A DNA stretch of 64,000 bases, taken from Augochlora pura. Lineage: Eukaryota; Arthropoda; Insecta; Hymenoptera; Halictidae. Position numbers and translations under genes: made by a program. The notes beneath the pieces were generated by a model. That model made no database searches. It saw only the letters and a program-made list of their open reading frames with translations, and was not told where the DNA came from. The DNA lies in NCBI RefSeq assembly GCF_028453695.1, contig NC_135778.1, positions 9,112,244-9,176,243 of the forward strand, written 5' to 3'. Positions 1 to 9,640 of this stretch are shown one piece after another. Within the stretch, counting starts at the first letter, position 1. Every line of letters begins with the position of its first letter.

Positions 1-489
1 GGCGCAGCAGCGAGGCAGTTCCGCGGCGAGCTGCGTGGGCTAAAACAATTCTCAGTTAATTAAGATAATCGCTTGTTTATGACGCCATGCCCCGGCTTTA
101 TCTGTCGCCACACGGCGAAATTCGTTCGCGACTTCGAAACGTGAAAGCGACCGGATTTGTTTGCTACTTGGCCGGAGCGTTTCTTTTAACGAGCTGCCGG
201 CGGCCGAACAGCAGCACCCGGTCGCCAATGCGACGGATCCTGACACTGTCCACCGACGTACCATGCGATATGTAAGTAACGTATCGTATTCTTTGTTCGA
301 GAACGTTGACCTGTTGGTATTTTATGTTTGGTGTCTTGTCTGTTCGTCTCTTGATTTCATTTTTTTCTAGCAATGAGCGGGGAGTTGTTTTACGACATTT
401 TGACGTTTTGGTGGTGGGGTATGAGAGATGTGATTATTTTATTAAATAATTTGAGCACGTTGTTCGTTGAACATTGTTCAATTGCATTG
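1..489. other. gene-free leading stretch
   Basis: The first 270 bases are moderately GC-rich and the remainder turns AT-rich. Short open frames occur on both strands but none has a recognisable product or convincing splice sites. It could hold exon or promoter sequence of a gene starting outside the window, but nothing shows this. Confidence 0.5.
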
Positions 490-1010
490 TAGCTGTATTA
501 GATAGTAATTGCGCTATGTTGTTGCTTTAATTAAATTATTCGAATCTTGCAGTTGTCTTAAGTATTAATTACTTTAATTGCTAGTGTATGTTCCCGATAC
601 TGCGATTTTAATTAAATAATTCAAAGCTTTCAGTTAACTGAAGTATTTGTTATTGTAATTGCCAGTGTTGTTTAGTTAAAACAAGTACTAATTATTTTAT
701 TAGCTAGTGTAGTTTCACAATATGGTGACTATAATTAAATAATTCAAAGCTTTTAGTTAAATCAAGTACTAATTATTTAAATTGCTAGCGTAATTTCATG
801 ATATTGTGGCTTTAATTAAATAATTCAAACCTTCTACTAAATTCAATTGCTAATTATTTTAATTATTAGGGCAATCCCATATATACTGTTTTACAGTTAA
901 ATATAATTCATGTCTTAAAATTAATTCAATTACCGATTATTTTAATAACTAGAATAATTCGACCACATTATACTTCACTTGAACAATTCAGACCTTTCAG
1001 TGAATTTAAT
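490..1010. repeat. AT-rich tandem repeat, unit about 81 bp
   Basis: A core reading roughly TTTAATTAAATAATTCAAAG recurs near 528, 606, 730, 811 and, more diverged, 890, followed each time by a conserved AGTACTAATTATTTTAATTG-like stretch. The spacing is about 81 bp except for one 124-bp interval that contains extra partial unit sequence. It is a decayed minisatellite with no coding potential. Confidence 0.7.
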
Positions 1011-1375
1011 TGCTAACTATCTGAATCATTACTGTAATTCAAATATCAATGCAACTCCTCTACTAACCAAATTCCTCTGTAATTATAACTCCTTGAATAA
1101 TTAGTAATTCAATACTATTATATCAACAACAAGAAACAAGAGAGGAACTGATGTAACAAAATAAAGAATATAATAGGATTAAATTGCTTTATAATAGATA
1201 ATAAATAGAAATAAATTGCTTTAACTATATGGAGCTATTAATGATCAATTATCAGCACTGAACGCGTTAACACACCTCATCTACGCGCACTCGACAATTT
1301 TCTACCGTGGGCGACCAATAAATATAGATTCTAGCGTTCGATTCTTTCTTTCCTCGCGATCTTACACCTCTAAGT
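1011..1375. other. AT-rich gene-free stretch
   Basis: AT-rich sequence with no usable open frame and no repeat beyond scattered AATTA words. Nothing further seen. Confidence 0.5.
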
Positions 1376-2070
1376 TAAATCTCAACAGGATCACTCGAAT
1401 CCACGGCGATCAAGCGGTTGCGACATCGCGATCGCGGTGCTGCGGTGCCGCGTAGGATGTTGTTTGTTCGCCGTCGCGAGACGGTGAAACGTCGTCCACG
1501 AAAACGGCGCCTCCGAGCGATTTTAATAAACGTGGAACGGGCGCGAAATGATAATTTCTCGACGACGTTTCGGGCACGGACCGGCGCGATCATAATCGGC
1601 CCGGCATAATTAACGCGACTTTCGCGCGCTACAAGCTTGGTCCCCCAGGCCCCTTTCGTCTCCCCCCCATTTGAGGAGGAGGAGGAGGAGGAGGAGGATG
1701 ATACCACGCCGGCGGGTTGTGCAAGCCGGGGGCACCGTGAAATTAAACGGCCGCGATTAATGGTAATTCACGATCGGGTTAAGGCACAGATTAAAGGCGG
1801 GTATTACGGGTAAATCGACCTTAACGAATGCGATTCAATAATGGGAAGATGTTTGCCGGGTCTCGCCGTGTTTCGCGCAGGTGCACCGGCCGATGGAATC
1901 GGGATATCGGGATCGGGATTGCTTTCACTCCGGGCCCCATTCCGATCGGTCCCAGAACCGTCGCTGCTGCTTCCTTGATACCACGGCGAGAAACGGGATT
2001 AATCGATCGTAAGAGAACCGACATCGTTTCTCGATGGTACAGGATGATGGTGGAAACGATTGGAAATTGA
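1376..2070. other. GC/CpG-rich island with GGA repeat
   Basis: CpG-rich segment containing a pure GGA microsatellite at about 1675-1698, which makes a poly-serine frame on the minus strand. Overlapping frames of 60-110 codons are present on both strands, as expected of stop-poor GC-rich DNA. No gene is supported. Confidence 0.45.
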
Positions 2071-2700
2071 TGGTGGTGCTACATTTTTCGTGGATTTAAT
2101 TCTATTTCGAGAAATAATTTCATAGAACGATTAGGATCAAACAATTTGTTTAAATGGAAGCCTGTACGTTGGATTTTCAATTATTATATGCTTTTCAATT
2201 ATTTATATTTATTTCAACTATTAATAGAGTTTTGCCATTACTTTTTGCCGTATTTTTATATATTTATTCTGTCGTATATGTCAATTTTAAATATATTTAT
2301 ATTCTTGCGTATATCTATTTTTATATATCTCTATATTTAACTATTTTTATTTTTATACACATATTTATTTATTTTTTTATTTTTTACATATTTATATTCT
2401 TATATATTTACTTATATGTATTTATACTTCCATAGAAGAAATATATGAATAACATATCTATACATATATTACATAATATTATTCATGTACACATATGTCA
2501 TATATTAGTTAAACATATTTTATATCATTTCAAGACACGCGCTAATCATCACCCTTTCTAGATCACCTAAAAATACACGAAAATACTCGAAGGTACTCGA
2601 AAATATTCGAATACTCGATCTAATCAAACACCATAAAACCAACAATTCTCTCGATCAAAGATCTTCCGTGCAACCGTAGACAAAACCGATCGACGTTTTC
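2071..2700. other. AT-rich low-complexity stretch (TATTTATA words)
   Basis: From about 2180 to 2520 the sequence is a degenerate TATTTATAT low-complexity tract. From 2560 to 2620 there is a short imperfect repeat of ATACTCGAA-like words. No gene. Confidence 0.6.
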
Positions 2701-3080
2701 CCAGGAATAGGTTGGCGAAGTCCTTCGCCGGCGTGGCGTAGAGAGAAAGCAAAGGCAAGGCGGCTTCAGCAGGCAGGGAACAGGTGCATTAGCTCTCGAA
2801 AATTGCCCGATCGGCGGAAAGGCGAAGGGCGAAAGGCGAGAGGCAGGTTACGTTCGCGGCGAGAGCGAACGGCGTAGCAAAAGGATCGGGCGCGCGCGTC
2901 GGGTGGTCGCTGCTGCCACTGGGTCACTGGGTCTAATTAGGTAATTAGCAATTTTGTATCCCGCCTCAATCAGAGCCCCTCCCTTGCGCAATGGTCCCGC
3001 GGATCGCCGAGGCCGTGGACGAAGGAAACTCTCGAGCGGCTTCGACTTCGCTTCACCGCGTACGGTTGCCTTGCTCCCAT
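2701..3080. other. GC-rich island
   Basis: CpG-rich sequence with purine-rich runs such as GGCGAAAGGCGA. No coding or RNA gene recognised. Confidence 0.4.
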
Positions 3081-3402
3081 CGCTTTATCCTCGCGGCGCC
3101 GCCGTCTTTCTTAGCTCTTTCGACGTGAATTATCAGGAATAAATGTTGCGTAGTTTTAATTGTTCTAATAAATGGGGACGATATTAAGAAGGATCGCTTT
3201 ATCCACGGAGCGTCGCCATCTTTGTTGGCTCTGTGCGCGTGAATTATCAGGAATAAATGTTGCGAAGTTTTACTTGAGGCAATTTATAACGACGATATTA
3301 AGAAAAATAGCTTTATCCTCGGTGCGCCGCCATCTTTGTTGGCTTGGAATAAATCTCGCGAAGTTTCAATTGTACTAATAAATGTGGACGATGTTAAAAA
3401 GG
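3081..3402. repeat. tandem triplication, unit 114 bp
   Basis: Three head-to-tail copies begin at 3081, 3195 and 3309, each opening with a form of CGCTTTATCC and followed by a (G/C)CGCCGCCATCTTTGTTGGC-like segment, then GTTGCGAAGTTT and AATAAATG(T/G)GGACGAT. The period is 114 bp in both steps. The third copy has lost about 20 bp. The first copy is the most GC-rich, and the array begins inside the upstream GC island. No gene product is evident. Confidence 0.8.
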
Positions 3403-3890
3403 GGTTGGGTAGAAAGTAATTTTTGTATTTGCTATTACTATGATCTATTAGCTATTAGTTGGATATTATTATCTGTGCTGTCGTTATTTGCATTGAAATA
3501 AGAATTGTTGTAGGGACATAGAATTTAGTAAAAGAGAATTAAGTAGAGTTAAGAGAATTAAGTAGAATTAAGTAGAGAATTTAGTAAAATTTTAAGATTC
3601 GTTTCGGTATGAAATCAAATTGTACTATGTGCAGAGTATTAATGCTTTGATTCGATGATTTGACCCTTTGCACCCGTGTGGCAACTCCGAGGCGACGTAG
3701 TGTTAAATTAATATTAATAAAATTAATATTGACATTAGTTACATTAATAATATCACCTTGATTGACATTAACACTAGTTAAATCAATAATAACCTTAATT
3801 AATATCAACATTAGTTAAATCAATATTAGCATCATTAAAAATTCGAGAGTCGTTAAAAAGAGTCGTAATAAAATAAAAACCCTTTCGATC
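3403..3890. other. AT-rich stretch with short decayed tandem repeats
   Basis: Contains degenerate AGAGAATTAAGTAGA repeats at about 3530-3590 and a TTAATATTGACATTAGTTA-type decayed minisatellite at about 3700-3840. No gene. Confidence 0.5.
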
Positions 3891-4635
3891 GATTCGCGAA
3901 CGAAGCCAATATTTTTCGGAATCGGCGCGCAGCGGATGAAATCGTGGAGTCCCCGAGAATGCTGGCCCCAGCGAGACGGAAAACGGGGGACGAGGAAAGG
4001 ACGTAGAAAATGGTCGACGGAACACAGCTCTCGGTTACCACGCTGTTTGAGCGATGCGCGCGCGCGCGCGCGCAGCGATTCGGCCGCAATTACGGCAACC
4101 GAGAGAGCCGGTAATTACTTTCGGTGCCTTTTCGTCGCAGCGCGCGGCGTCCCGACGTTAAACGTCGAACTCTCGGCGGCGCGCGGCGGGTCGCGTCTCT
4201 CTCCTTCGATTAATCGAGACTGGCTCTCACGAGAAAATCCGTCGGCGAAGAGAGGCCGAAATGCTCGCGCGAGTGCGAGCGAGTAAGTCGAAGCGAGCGA
4301 TGCGAGCCGAGCCGAGCGAGTACGAGCGAGCAAGTCGAACCGAGCGAGTACGAGCGAGTAAGCCGAGCCGGGCGATGCGAGAGCTTGCGGTGCCCGTCTG
4401 TGGGCGCGCGGCGGGCAAATTGGGCGTACTTTATGTCACGCCGCGTAATTTACGCGTCGTTCACCGCCTTTTCGCCGCGAGGTAATGAAATGGTAATAAC
4501 AACGTTGCGATTCGGGGACGAGCCCCGGGCGGCCATCATTACGCCGCTAATGTGGGAAATCGTGGCCGCGGCGCGGGGGGAAAGCGAGCCGCCATCGACC
4601 GCGATTAGTTTCTCCGAGATCGTTGTCTTATAATT
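3891..4635. other. GC-rich island with (GC)n and GAGCGAGTA repeats
   Basis: Includes an alternating GC tract at 4056-4073 and a degenerate array of GAGCGAGTA(C/A)GAGCGAG words at about 4262-4380. Open frames on both strands follow from the repeat. No gene supported. Confidence 0.5.
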
Positions 4636-5105
4636 ATTGTAATTATTGTTCTCCTTTTTCTTATTATTACTGTTATTATTGCTATGGTAATTTATGAAAG
4701 GAATCCTTTTTAATCATACTAATGGAATATACGTAATATGGAACAGAATACCTGTTGCAGAGATTAAGATTTTATAACAGGTACAGTTTAATATGTTAAA
4801 GTTTCTTTGAAATTGTTACGATTATACTGAGTTATATCTGTAACTATAATACTGTTCGCTCTTTGATTTTCTGTTAATTAGAAGAAGGTGTGTAATATGA
4901 TATGTCTCTGTTAACTAATGTGATTCGACTTGGTAAAAACAGTGACAAATATTAAAGAAATATTTAATACAGAACGATGTTGAAACATGAAGTAATAAAA
5001 ACGATCAACTAAATATGTTACTATAATTTTTAAACATGAGATCGAACAATTTTTAAAAATCGAGAAGAAGTATGTGAAATCATCTCTCTTCTAAATTATT
5101 TTAAT
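4636..5105. other. AT-rich gene-free stretch
   Basis: AT-rich DNA. I see no open frame of interest and no clear repeat. Confidence 0.5.
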
Positions 5106-5492
5106 GATCGTTTGAAAGTGCATTAAGATCCATTATGATGCATTGTTTGCACTTTGCAATAGTACAATATAGTATTCGTATTATAATAATAATATAACAA
5201 TACATATATACAAGTTAGAAGTTCATCTGAAAGTGCATCGAATTGTATTATGACGCGCTGTGTGCGCTTTGCTATGGAATAATATATTATACGCATTATA
5301 ATATAATATATAACTTTAATATAGAGTATAACAAATAATAATATATTTATAATAGTACTATATTATAATATATACAGTAATGTATATCAATAGAAAGAAG
5401 TTCATTTGAAAGTGCATCAAGTTCCTTTATGACGCGTTGTCTGCACTTTGCAATGAAATAATTTACTGTACCCATTAGAATATAACATATAA
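5106..5492. repeat. three spaced copies of a hairpin-forming unit
   Basis: Three diverged copies near 5113, 5230 and 5407 share GAAAGTGCAT(T/C)(A/G)A, then TTATGA(T/C)GCG(T/C)TGT and TGCACTTTGC. In each copy the leading GAAAGTGCA and trailing TGCACTTTG are complementary, giving a 9-bp stem around a loop of about 26 nt. In the second copy TGCGCTTTG replaces TGCACTTTG, which would still pair as G-U in RNA. The copies are separated by AT-rich spacers of unequal length. Confidence 0.6.
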
Positions 5493-5569
5493 CAATTATG
5501 CACATGTATATGCTAGCATATACATATTTATATACTGTTCCATGCATATAATTAAAATAATAACAACGG

Positions 5570-6060
5570 AATTAGAGAGGGAGAGAGGGAGAGAGAGAGG
5601 GGGAATCGGGGGGAGAGAGAGAGGGGGAATCGGGGACAGAGAGGTGTTCGCGAGGAATTCGCGGGCCGACGTGAAAAATCCGATGGACCGGGTGTACACG
5701 GCCCGCGAAACGAGCCCGATCGGTCAGCGGCGGAATCGGTATGCCCGGAACGACGCGCGGAATCGATCTCGCGAAATTTTGAGCCACCGTTCCCCGTCAC
5801 CGACCAAGGAAAGACTTCGCCCGATGGTATGCGGTCCCGCTTGCCTGTTCGACACACGCGATCGCGAACCGGTCAATTTCTTCGCTGAAGGCGTCGCGCT
5901 CTGATTTTATCTGGAAGATCTATAACGGCCGAACGAAAGAGAAGTGCGACGCGTTAGGCCACGCTTATGTTCGGACATATCTCTCTCTCTCGTCGGTATG
6001 CCGGTACTCCGGTGCCGTCATTATTAGACTGTTGGATTCTGCGAGGATTCCCGTTTTGCG
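5570..6060. other. GA microsatellite and GC-rich island
   Basis: A GAGAGGGAGAGAGAGAGGGG tract, with the word GGGGGAATCGGGG twice, runs into CpG-rich sequence from 5640. A plus-strand frame of about 120 codons spans both but begins in the microsatellite and has no recognisable domain, so I treat it as accidental. Confidence 0.5.
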
Positions 6061-6064
6061 TTAA

Positions 6065-6265
6065 TTAACCCTTTGCAATCGAGCGGTGACTATGCAACGG
6101 CGAAATTGCTGTAACTCGTTTCAAAATAATTTTTATACAGAGACTTTTATATAGAATTTCGTTTAGCGAAATTGTTAGAAGTGAAATTGTTGCTACGAGT
6201 CGCAAGAATTAACTTTTTATAAATAAAATGCACTTTGTTATGTATAAGTAATACTATGATTACTA
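6065..6265 (+). mobile_element. piggyBac-type MITE fragment (left end)
   Basis: Begins with the target site TTAA followed by CCCTTTGCAATCGAGCGG. Internal words such as ATAAAATGCACTTTGTT and ACGAGTCGCAAGAATTAA match the copies at 50680-50933 and 57733-57892. No clean right end is found, so the copy is probably truncated. TTAA target sites and CCC/GGG-terminated inverted repeats are typical of the piggyBac superfamily. Confidence 0.6.
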
Positions 6266-7002
6266 TGATTTACCTCCCCTTCCGGGAATTAAACTTTAAC
6301 CAAGTAATACATTTATATCATTATTAGATAATTAAATCATTATAAGGTAATTAAATCTACCAACACTTTTATACTTCTATAACTTTTATATTCCATTGTC
6401 TTAAACAATATTTATTTTATTTTTACTTTAGTCATAGCAAAAGGTATCTAATATTCAAAAAATTTAATTAATAATATCGAAGCTCCCAAAGATAATATAT
6501 ATAGATAATAAATTATTATTTGTCAAGGTGGAAAGCCGATTTATAGGCTTCCGATTGTTAAACTGTTAAATATTAATTACAATTACGCACGAAGCATTCG
6601 TCGACCGTTCTTTTGTTTTCCCGCGACACCAGGGACTGCGCGACCGGAACACGTTGTTCTTCCGCGTTTCTGATTACAACTTCGATGAAATTAAATCGCT
6701 AGTAATCGGTCCTTGATGATCGCGGAATCGTGGACCACTAAGGGAAACGCTGTATAAACAGCCAATTATGAGGTTTCTAGGTAACGCCGTCGATAGGTAT
6801 GACTGTCAGCGTTTAGCGGAAGGTTAACGCGTCGAGCTTCGCCATTTCCTTGTCGAGAATTTCTGCCTTAGCACAAAGACTTAAACAAACAATGCTAAAA
6901 TAAATGATCTTACTCAGACAGCATCGAACAGCTTCGTTACAAGTCTGAGTTTATATCAAGATTATATGTTCCATTTTCTTACTTATTTTCAATTTAGTAA
7001 GA
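6266..7002. other. gene-free stretch
   Basis: AT-rich to about 6580, then mixed composition to 6860. No coding, RNA or repeat feature recognised. Confidence 0.45.
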
Positions 7003-7115
7003 ATATTACTCCTTTGCACTACGATCCCTTCCACGCTGCATTGATTAACATTTATTTGTTGTTAATATCTTCCAGGATAGTACCAGACAACTCCAGTTTC
7101 TTCTATTGTCTTTAT
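7003..7115 (+). mobile_element. TTAA-type MITE fragment (CCCCTTGC family)
   Basis: The segment starting ATTACTCCTTTGCACTACG and continuing CACGCTGCATTGATTAACA matches the reverse complement of the right end of the complete copy at 63742-63992, including the later word CTATTGTCTTTAT. The first four bases are a mutated TTAA. The copy is cut off by an ATT-rich microsatellite. Confidence 0.55.
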
Positions 7116-7177
7116 GTAATTATTATGTATTACTATTATTATTATTATGTACCTATTATTAATATCAGGTTGTTGCA

Positions 7178-7288
7178 TATAAATTGTCGGATGTTTACGT
7201 AAATATATAAAACTGTATATCTTTTTTCAAAAGCTGTTGATTTAATCAAAATATGCCCTGTTTGCTTTACTACACTACGCGCTCGAAT
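7178..7288 (-). mobile_element. mariner-like 3' end remnant, reversed
   Basis: Starts AGGTTGTTGCATATAAATTG, matching the terminal repeat of the mariner remnants at 7290-7706 and 30330-30737. Reading the minus strand gives a decayed transposase C-terminus ending AYFD before a stop. It lies head to head with the plus-strand remnant that follows. Confidence 0.55.
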
Positions 7289-7289
7289 T

Positions 7290-7706
7290 TTACCGCATTT
7301 TCGTAACTTCCCCACTACGTCTCGGACGTTAGAGACTATTAACCCTTTGCGCTCGGAGCCACTACCACTGGAAATCTGAAATAAATCTTCTATATTTTAT
7401 AAAATTGTATATTTTACTTCATTTAATTTCACAATTGTTTTGTACGACGTATGCGTCGTTTTTGTGGGCTAAACAGTATGTAAATGGAGACAGTCTGAAA
7501 AATTCCATACAACAGTTTATTGATCCGAAAAATCAGAATTTCTTGAAGACTGCATTTATGAATTAAACTCGCGTTGGGAAAAGTGTATTGAAACAAATGG
7601 GGCACATTTTGATTAAATTAATAGCTTTTGAAGAAAGATATGCAGTTTTATATACGCATTTAAAAATCCGATATTTCGTATGCACCAACCTAATACTATA
7701 TTAGCA
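7290..7706 (+). mobile_element. composite repeat: piggyBac-type MITE end fused to mariner 3' end
   Basis: This unit of about 415 bp is repeated in inverted orientation at 30330-30737 with about 95% identity by eye. From left to right it has a unique start (GCATTTTCGTAACTTCCCC), TTAA at 7339-7342 followed by CCCTTTGCGCTCGGAGCC (a piggyBac-type MITE end), internal sequence, the last codons of a mariner transposase, and the mariner terminal sequence ending CGTATGCACCAACCTA. Both copies start at the same base, so the fusion existed before the unit was copied. Confidence 0.7.
7524..7616 (+). pseudogene. mariner transposase C-terminal remnant
   Basis: An open run of 30 codons ends ELNSRWEKCIETNGAHFD followed by TAA. 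The W-(E/Q)-K-C-I-E-x-N-G-x-(Y/H)-F-D ending is characteristic of mariner transposases. Upstream, QFID can be read only in another frame, so at least one frameshift separates it, and the catalytic region is absent. The 3' untranslated part runs about 90 bp to the terminal repeat. It cannot encode an active enzyme. Confidence 0.75.
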
Positions 7707-8147
7707 CTTATTTGTCCTTAATATTTTCCTTAACAGGGCCAGATAATTTCTGTTCCTTCTATTGTCTTTATTTATTTCCGTTTCTAAACATTAATAACAA
7801 AAGAATTCAATTTTATTTCGAATTAGAATGAATGAAGCAGTTAGCTGCGTCATTTTATTTTGAAGATAAATTTTCTTATGTCCTTTATCGATCACAATAA
7901 GTACAGTTTTGTCGACAGTTGTTCTAGAATTACTTTAAACAGTGCGAAATATATTACTATGTCACCAGAAGCAATTTTACATAAATCCTAGAAGAAGTAT
8001 ATTTATCATGAGATGTAAAATTGCGATTTTATTATAACCCATATACACGTCGTACGCAGCTAACAGGTTAATAATATTCATATTTATTAAATCTAGCATT
8101 GAATATTTGTCACGAGTCTGACTCGTTAGTATAGTGCAAGGTGTTGA
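7706..8147 (-). mobile_element. TTAA-type MITE (CCCCTTGC family) carrying a nested MITE
   Basis: Sequence from AGCACTTATTTGTCC through CTATTGTCTTTAT to the terminus GTATAGTGCAAGG matches the complete copy at 63742-63992. The subterminal palindrome ACGAGTCTGACTCGT is present at about 8113. It is interrupted at 7833-8071 by a second TTAA-type MITE. The outermost start of this copy is replaced by the preceding mariner end. Confidence 0.6.
7833..8071. mobile_element. nested TTAA-type MITE with GTTAGCTGCG ends
   Basis: The left end TGAAGCAGTTAGCTGCGTC and right end GTACGCAGCTAACAGGTTAA are inverted repeats: the right end reads TTAACCTGTTAGCTGCGTAC in reverse. It interrupts the surrounding MITE exactly where uninterrupted copies of that family continue into TTAATAATATTCATA. 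The left TTAA has decayed to TGAA. Confidence 0.6.
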
Positions 8148-8216
8148 ATAAATAGCTTTTAAAAAAGATATGCAGTTTTACATATGTACTCTTAAAAATC
8201 GGACATTTCATATGCG
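8148..8216 (+). mobile_element. mariner 3' terminal fragment
   Basis: The words AATAGCTTTTAAAAAAGATA, TGCAGTTTTACATA and CGGACATTTCATATGCG match the 3' untranslated part and terminal repeat of the mariner remnant at 7290-7706. Only about 70 bp survives. Confidence 0.55.
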
Positions 8217-8880
8217 TTCTACTCGGAGTATTTTCGATAGGTGGTAGCGAGGCCGAGAGACGCTCGCGAGGGCAGCGAGGCACGGCTTGTCACGGGCAGC
8301 CCGATGGGAACGACAATATTTCCAGGTAGCCGACTCGTCAGGTGTTCGTAGCCGCGATAACGTCTAATAACAACGTCGATGGAAGCCGACGGGCGGAATG
8401 AGGGGCTCGGAGGAGTAAACGAGAGAGAAAGAAAGAGAAAAAGAAAGAGAGAGAGAGAGAGGGGGAGAGAGAGGACGGAGAAGGCCAGCGCGCGGCTCGC
8501 GACGAGCTGAATCGGACCAGGTGGCCGACCGACCGATTTGCCGCGACCACAATGACGCGTGGGCCGTGGAATTGTCCTGCGTGTGTCCGTCCTCTCTGCC
8601 TCCTGCGAGCCAGAGCCGGCCTTTTCGCCGTCGACGGCCTGTCGACAGTGCATACGACACGCCGGTGACGAAACGAGCCGTGAGAGACTTCTGCGACGAC
8701 CTGTCCGACGCGCGACGACGACGCCTCGCTCGCTCGCGCGAACACCGCTCGCGGGAAACTCTCGGACCGGCTCTGACTCGCGCGCGGAATGCCGCTGATT
8801 TATCGCCGTTTTCGTAGGCCAGGTGTTTGCCGCGGCCGGCCGCCATCGCCGGGGGTCACCGATCATAATTAATAAACAGT
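8217..8880. other. GC-rich island with GA tract
   Basis: CpG-rich sequence with a GA-rich tract at about 8424-8475. Overlapping frames of up to 215 codons exist on the minus strand and 98 on the plus, but they share no domain, are rich in Arg/Ser, and overlap one another in several frames, so none is called. Confidence 0.5.
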
Positions 8881-8944
8881 TTTTCGTTAACCCCTTTTGC
8901 GCCTAAACTTATTACGCGCTGCGTTGATTAGCACTTGTTTGCTC

Positions 8945-9212
8945 TTAACCCTTTCAGAAGCCATTTGAACTGGAAATCTGAAGTAATTTCTCTTCTAGCT
9001 TATAGTATTTCCAGGTTATTTCTTTTTATTTATATTTTATATATGAAAGTACATTTTATACATATGTAATCGATTCTTGTCGTTCGTATCGATATAATGT
9101 AACCAATTATCAATTTTTAAAATGTAAACTTTGTTGATATAGAGATTATATTGCAACAAGATTGAACAATTTTATGGTGCCTCACAGTCACCACTCGAGT
9201 GCAAAGGATTAA
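8945..9212 (+). mobile_element. complete piggyBac-type MITE, 268 bp
   Basis: Flanked by TTAA on both sides. The left end reads CCCTTTCAGAAGCCATTTGA and the right end CACTCGAGTGCAAAGG. The interior carries the family words ACTGGAAATCTGAA and TAGTATTTCCA. It is inserted at a TTAA inside an older MITE. Confidence 0.75.
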
Positions 9213-9220
9213 TACTGTTT

Positions 9221-9470
9221 TTCACCTTTTAGGCACTACGTGGAACTATAGTGGCTTTCGTGAATGTTTCGTGCTTTATTTTTTCAATTTTATTAATTGT
9301 TTTATTAATTATTTTAGTAAGCGATTCAAGTGAAAGTGTGTATGTACAATACACTAAGAAAAGAATATATGTATACATAGCTATACGGAAAAAATATATA
9401 TTAAGAGAAATGGTAATTTAGTTATGAAGAACTTTATTTGCGCAAAATCCAGCCGCGCCTAAAAGGTTAA
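9221..9470. mobile_element. complete TTAA-type MITE, 250 bp (CCTTTTAGGC ends)
   Basis: The left end TTCACCTTTTAGGC and right end GCGCCTAAAAGGTTAA are inverted repeats. The left target site has mutated to TTCA and the right is intact TTAA. It lies 8 bp from the neighbouring MITE, in the same host element. Confidence 0.65.
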
Positions 9471-9640
9471 TAATGAGACTAGATAATTTTTATTTTTTGT
9501 ATTGTCTTCACTTACTTCTGTTTCTAGACTCTTTAATAATGAAAGAGTTCAACTTAATTTCAATTTAAAAGAAATTAATAATATTCATATTTAGTAGATC
9601 AATATTCGTATTTAGCAGATTAAAATTCATATTTAGCAAC

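Larger units (their letters stand above)
8887..9640 (+). mobile_element. outer TTAA-type MITE containing two inserted MITEs
   Basis: Opens with TTAA then CCCCTTTTGCGCC, and GCGCTGCGTTGATTAGCACT, matching the family of 63742-63992. It breaks at its internal TTAA (8945-8948), resumes after 9470 with TAATGAGACTAGATAATTTT and TTTCTAGACTCTTTAATAAT, and ends near 9640 without its terminal 60 bp. The break is filled by the two MITEs listed next. Confidence 0.65.

Noticed and set aside
2146..2435. Membrane-protein-like frames (Phe/Ile/Tyr-rich)
   Set aside because: They are translations of a TATTTATA low-complexity tract.
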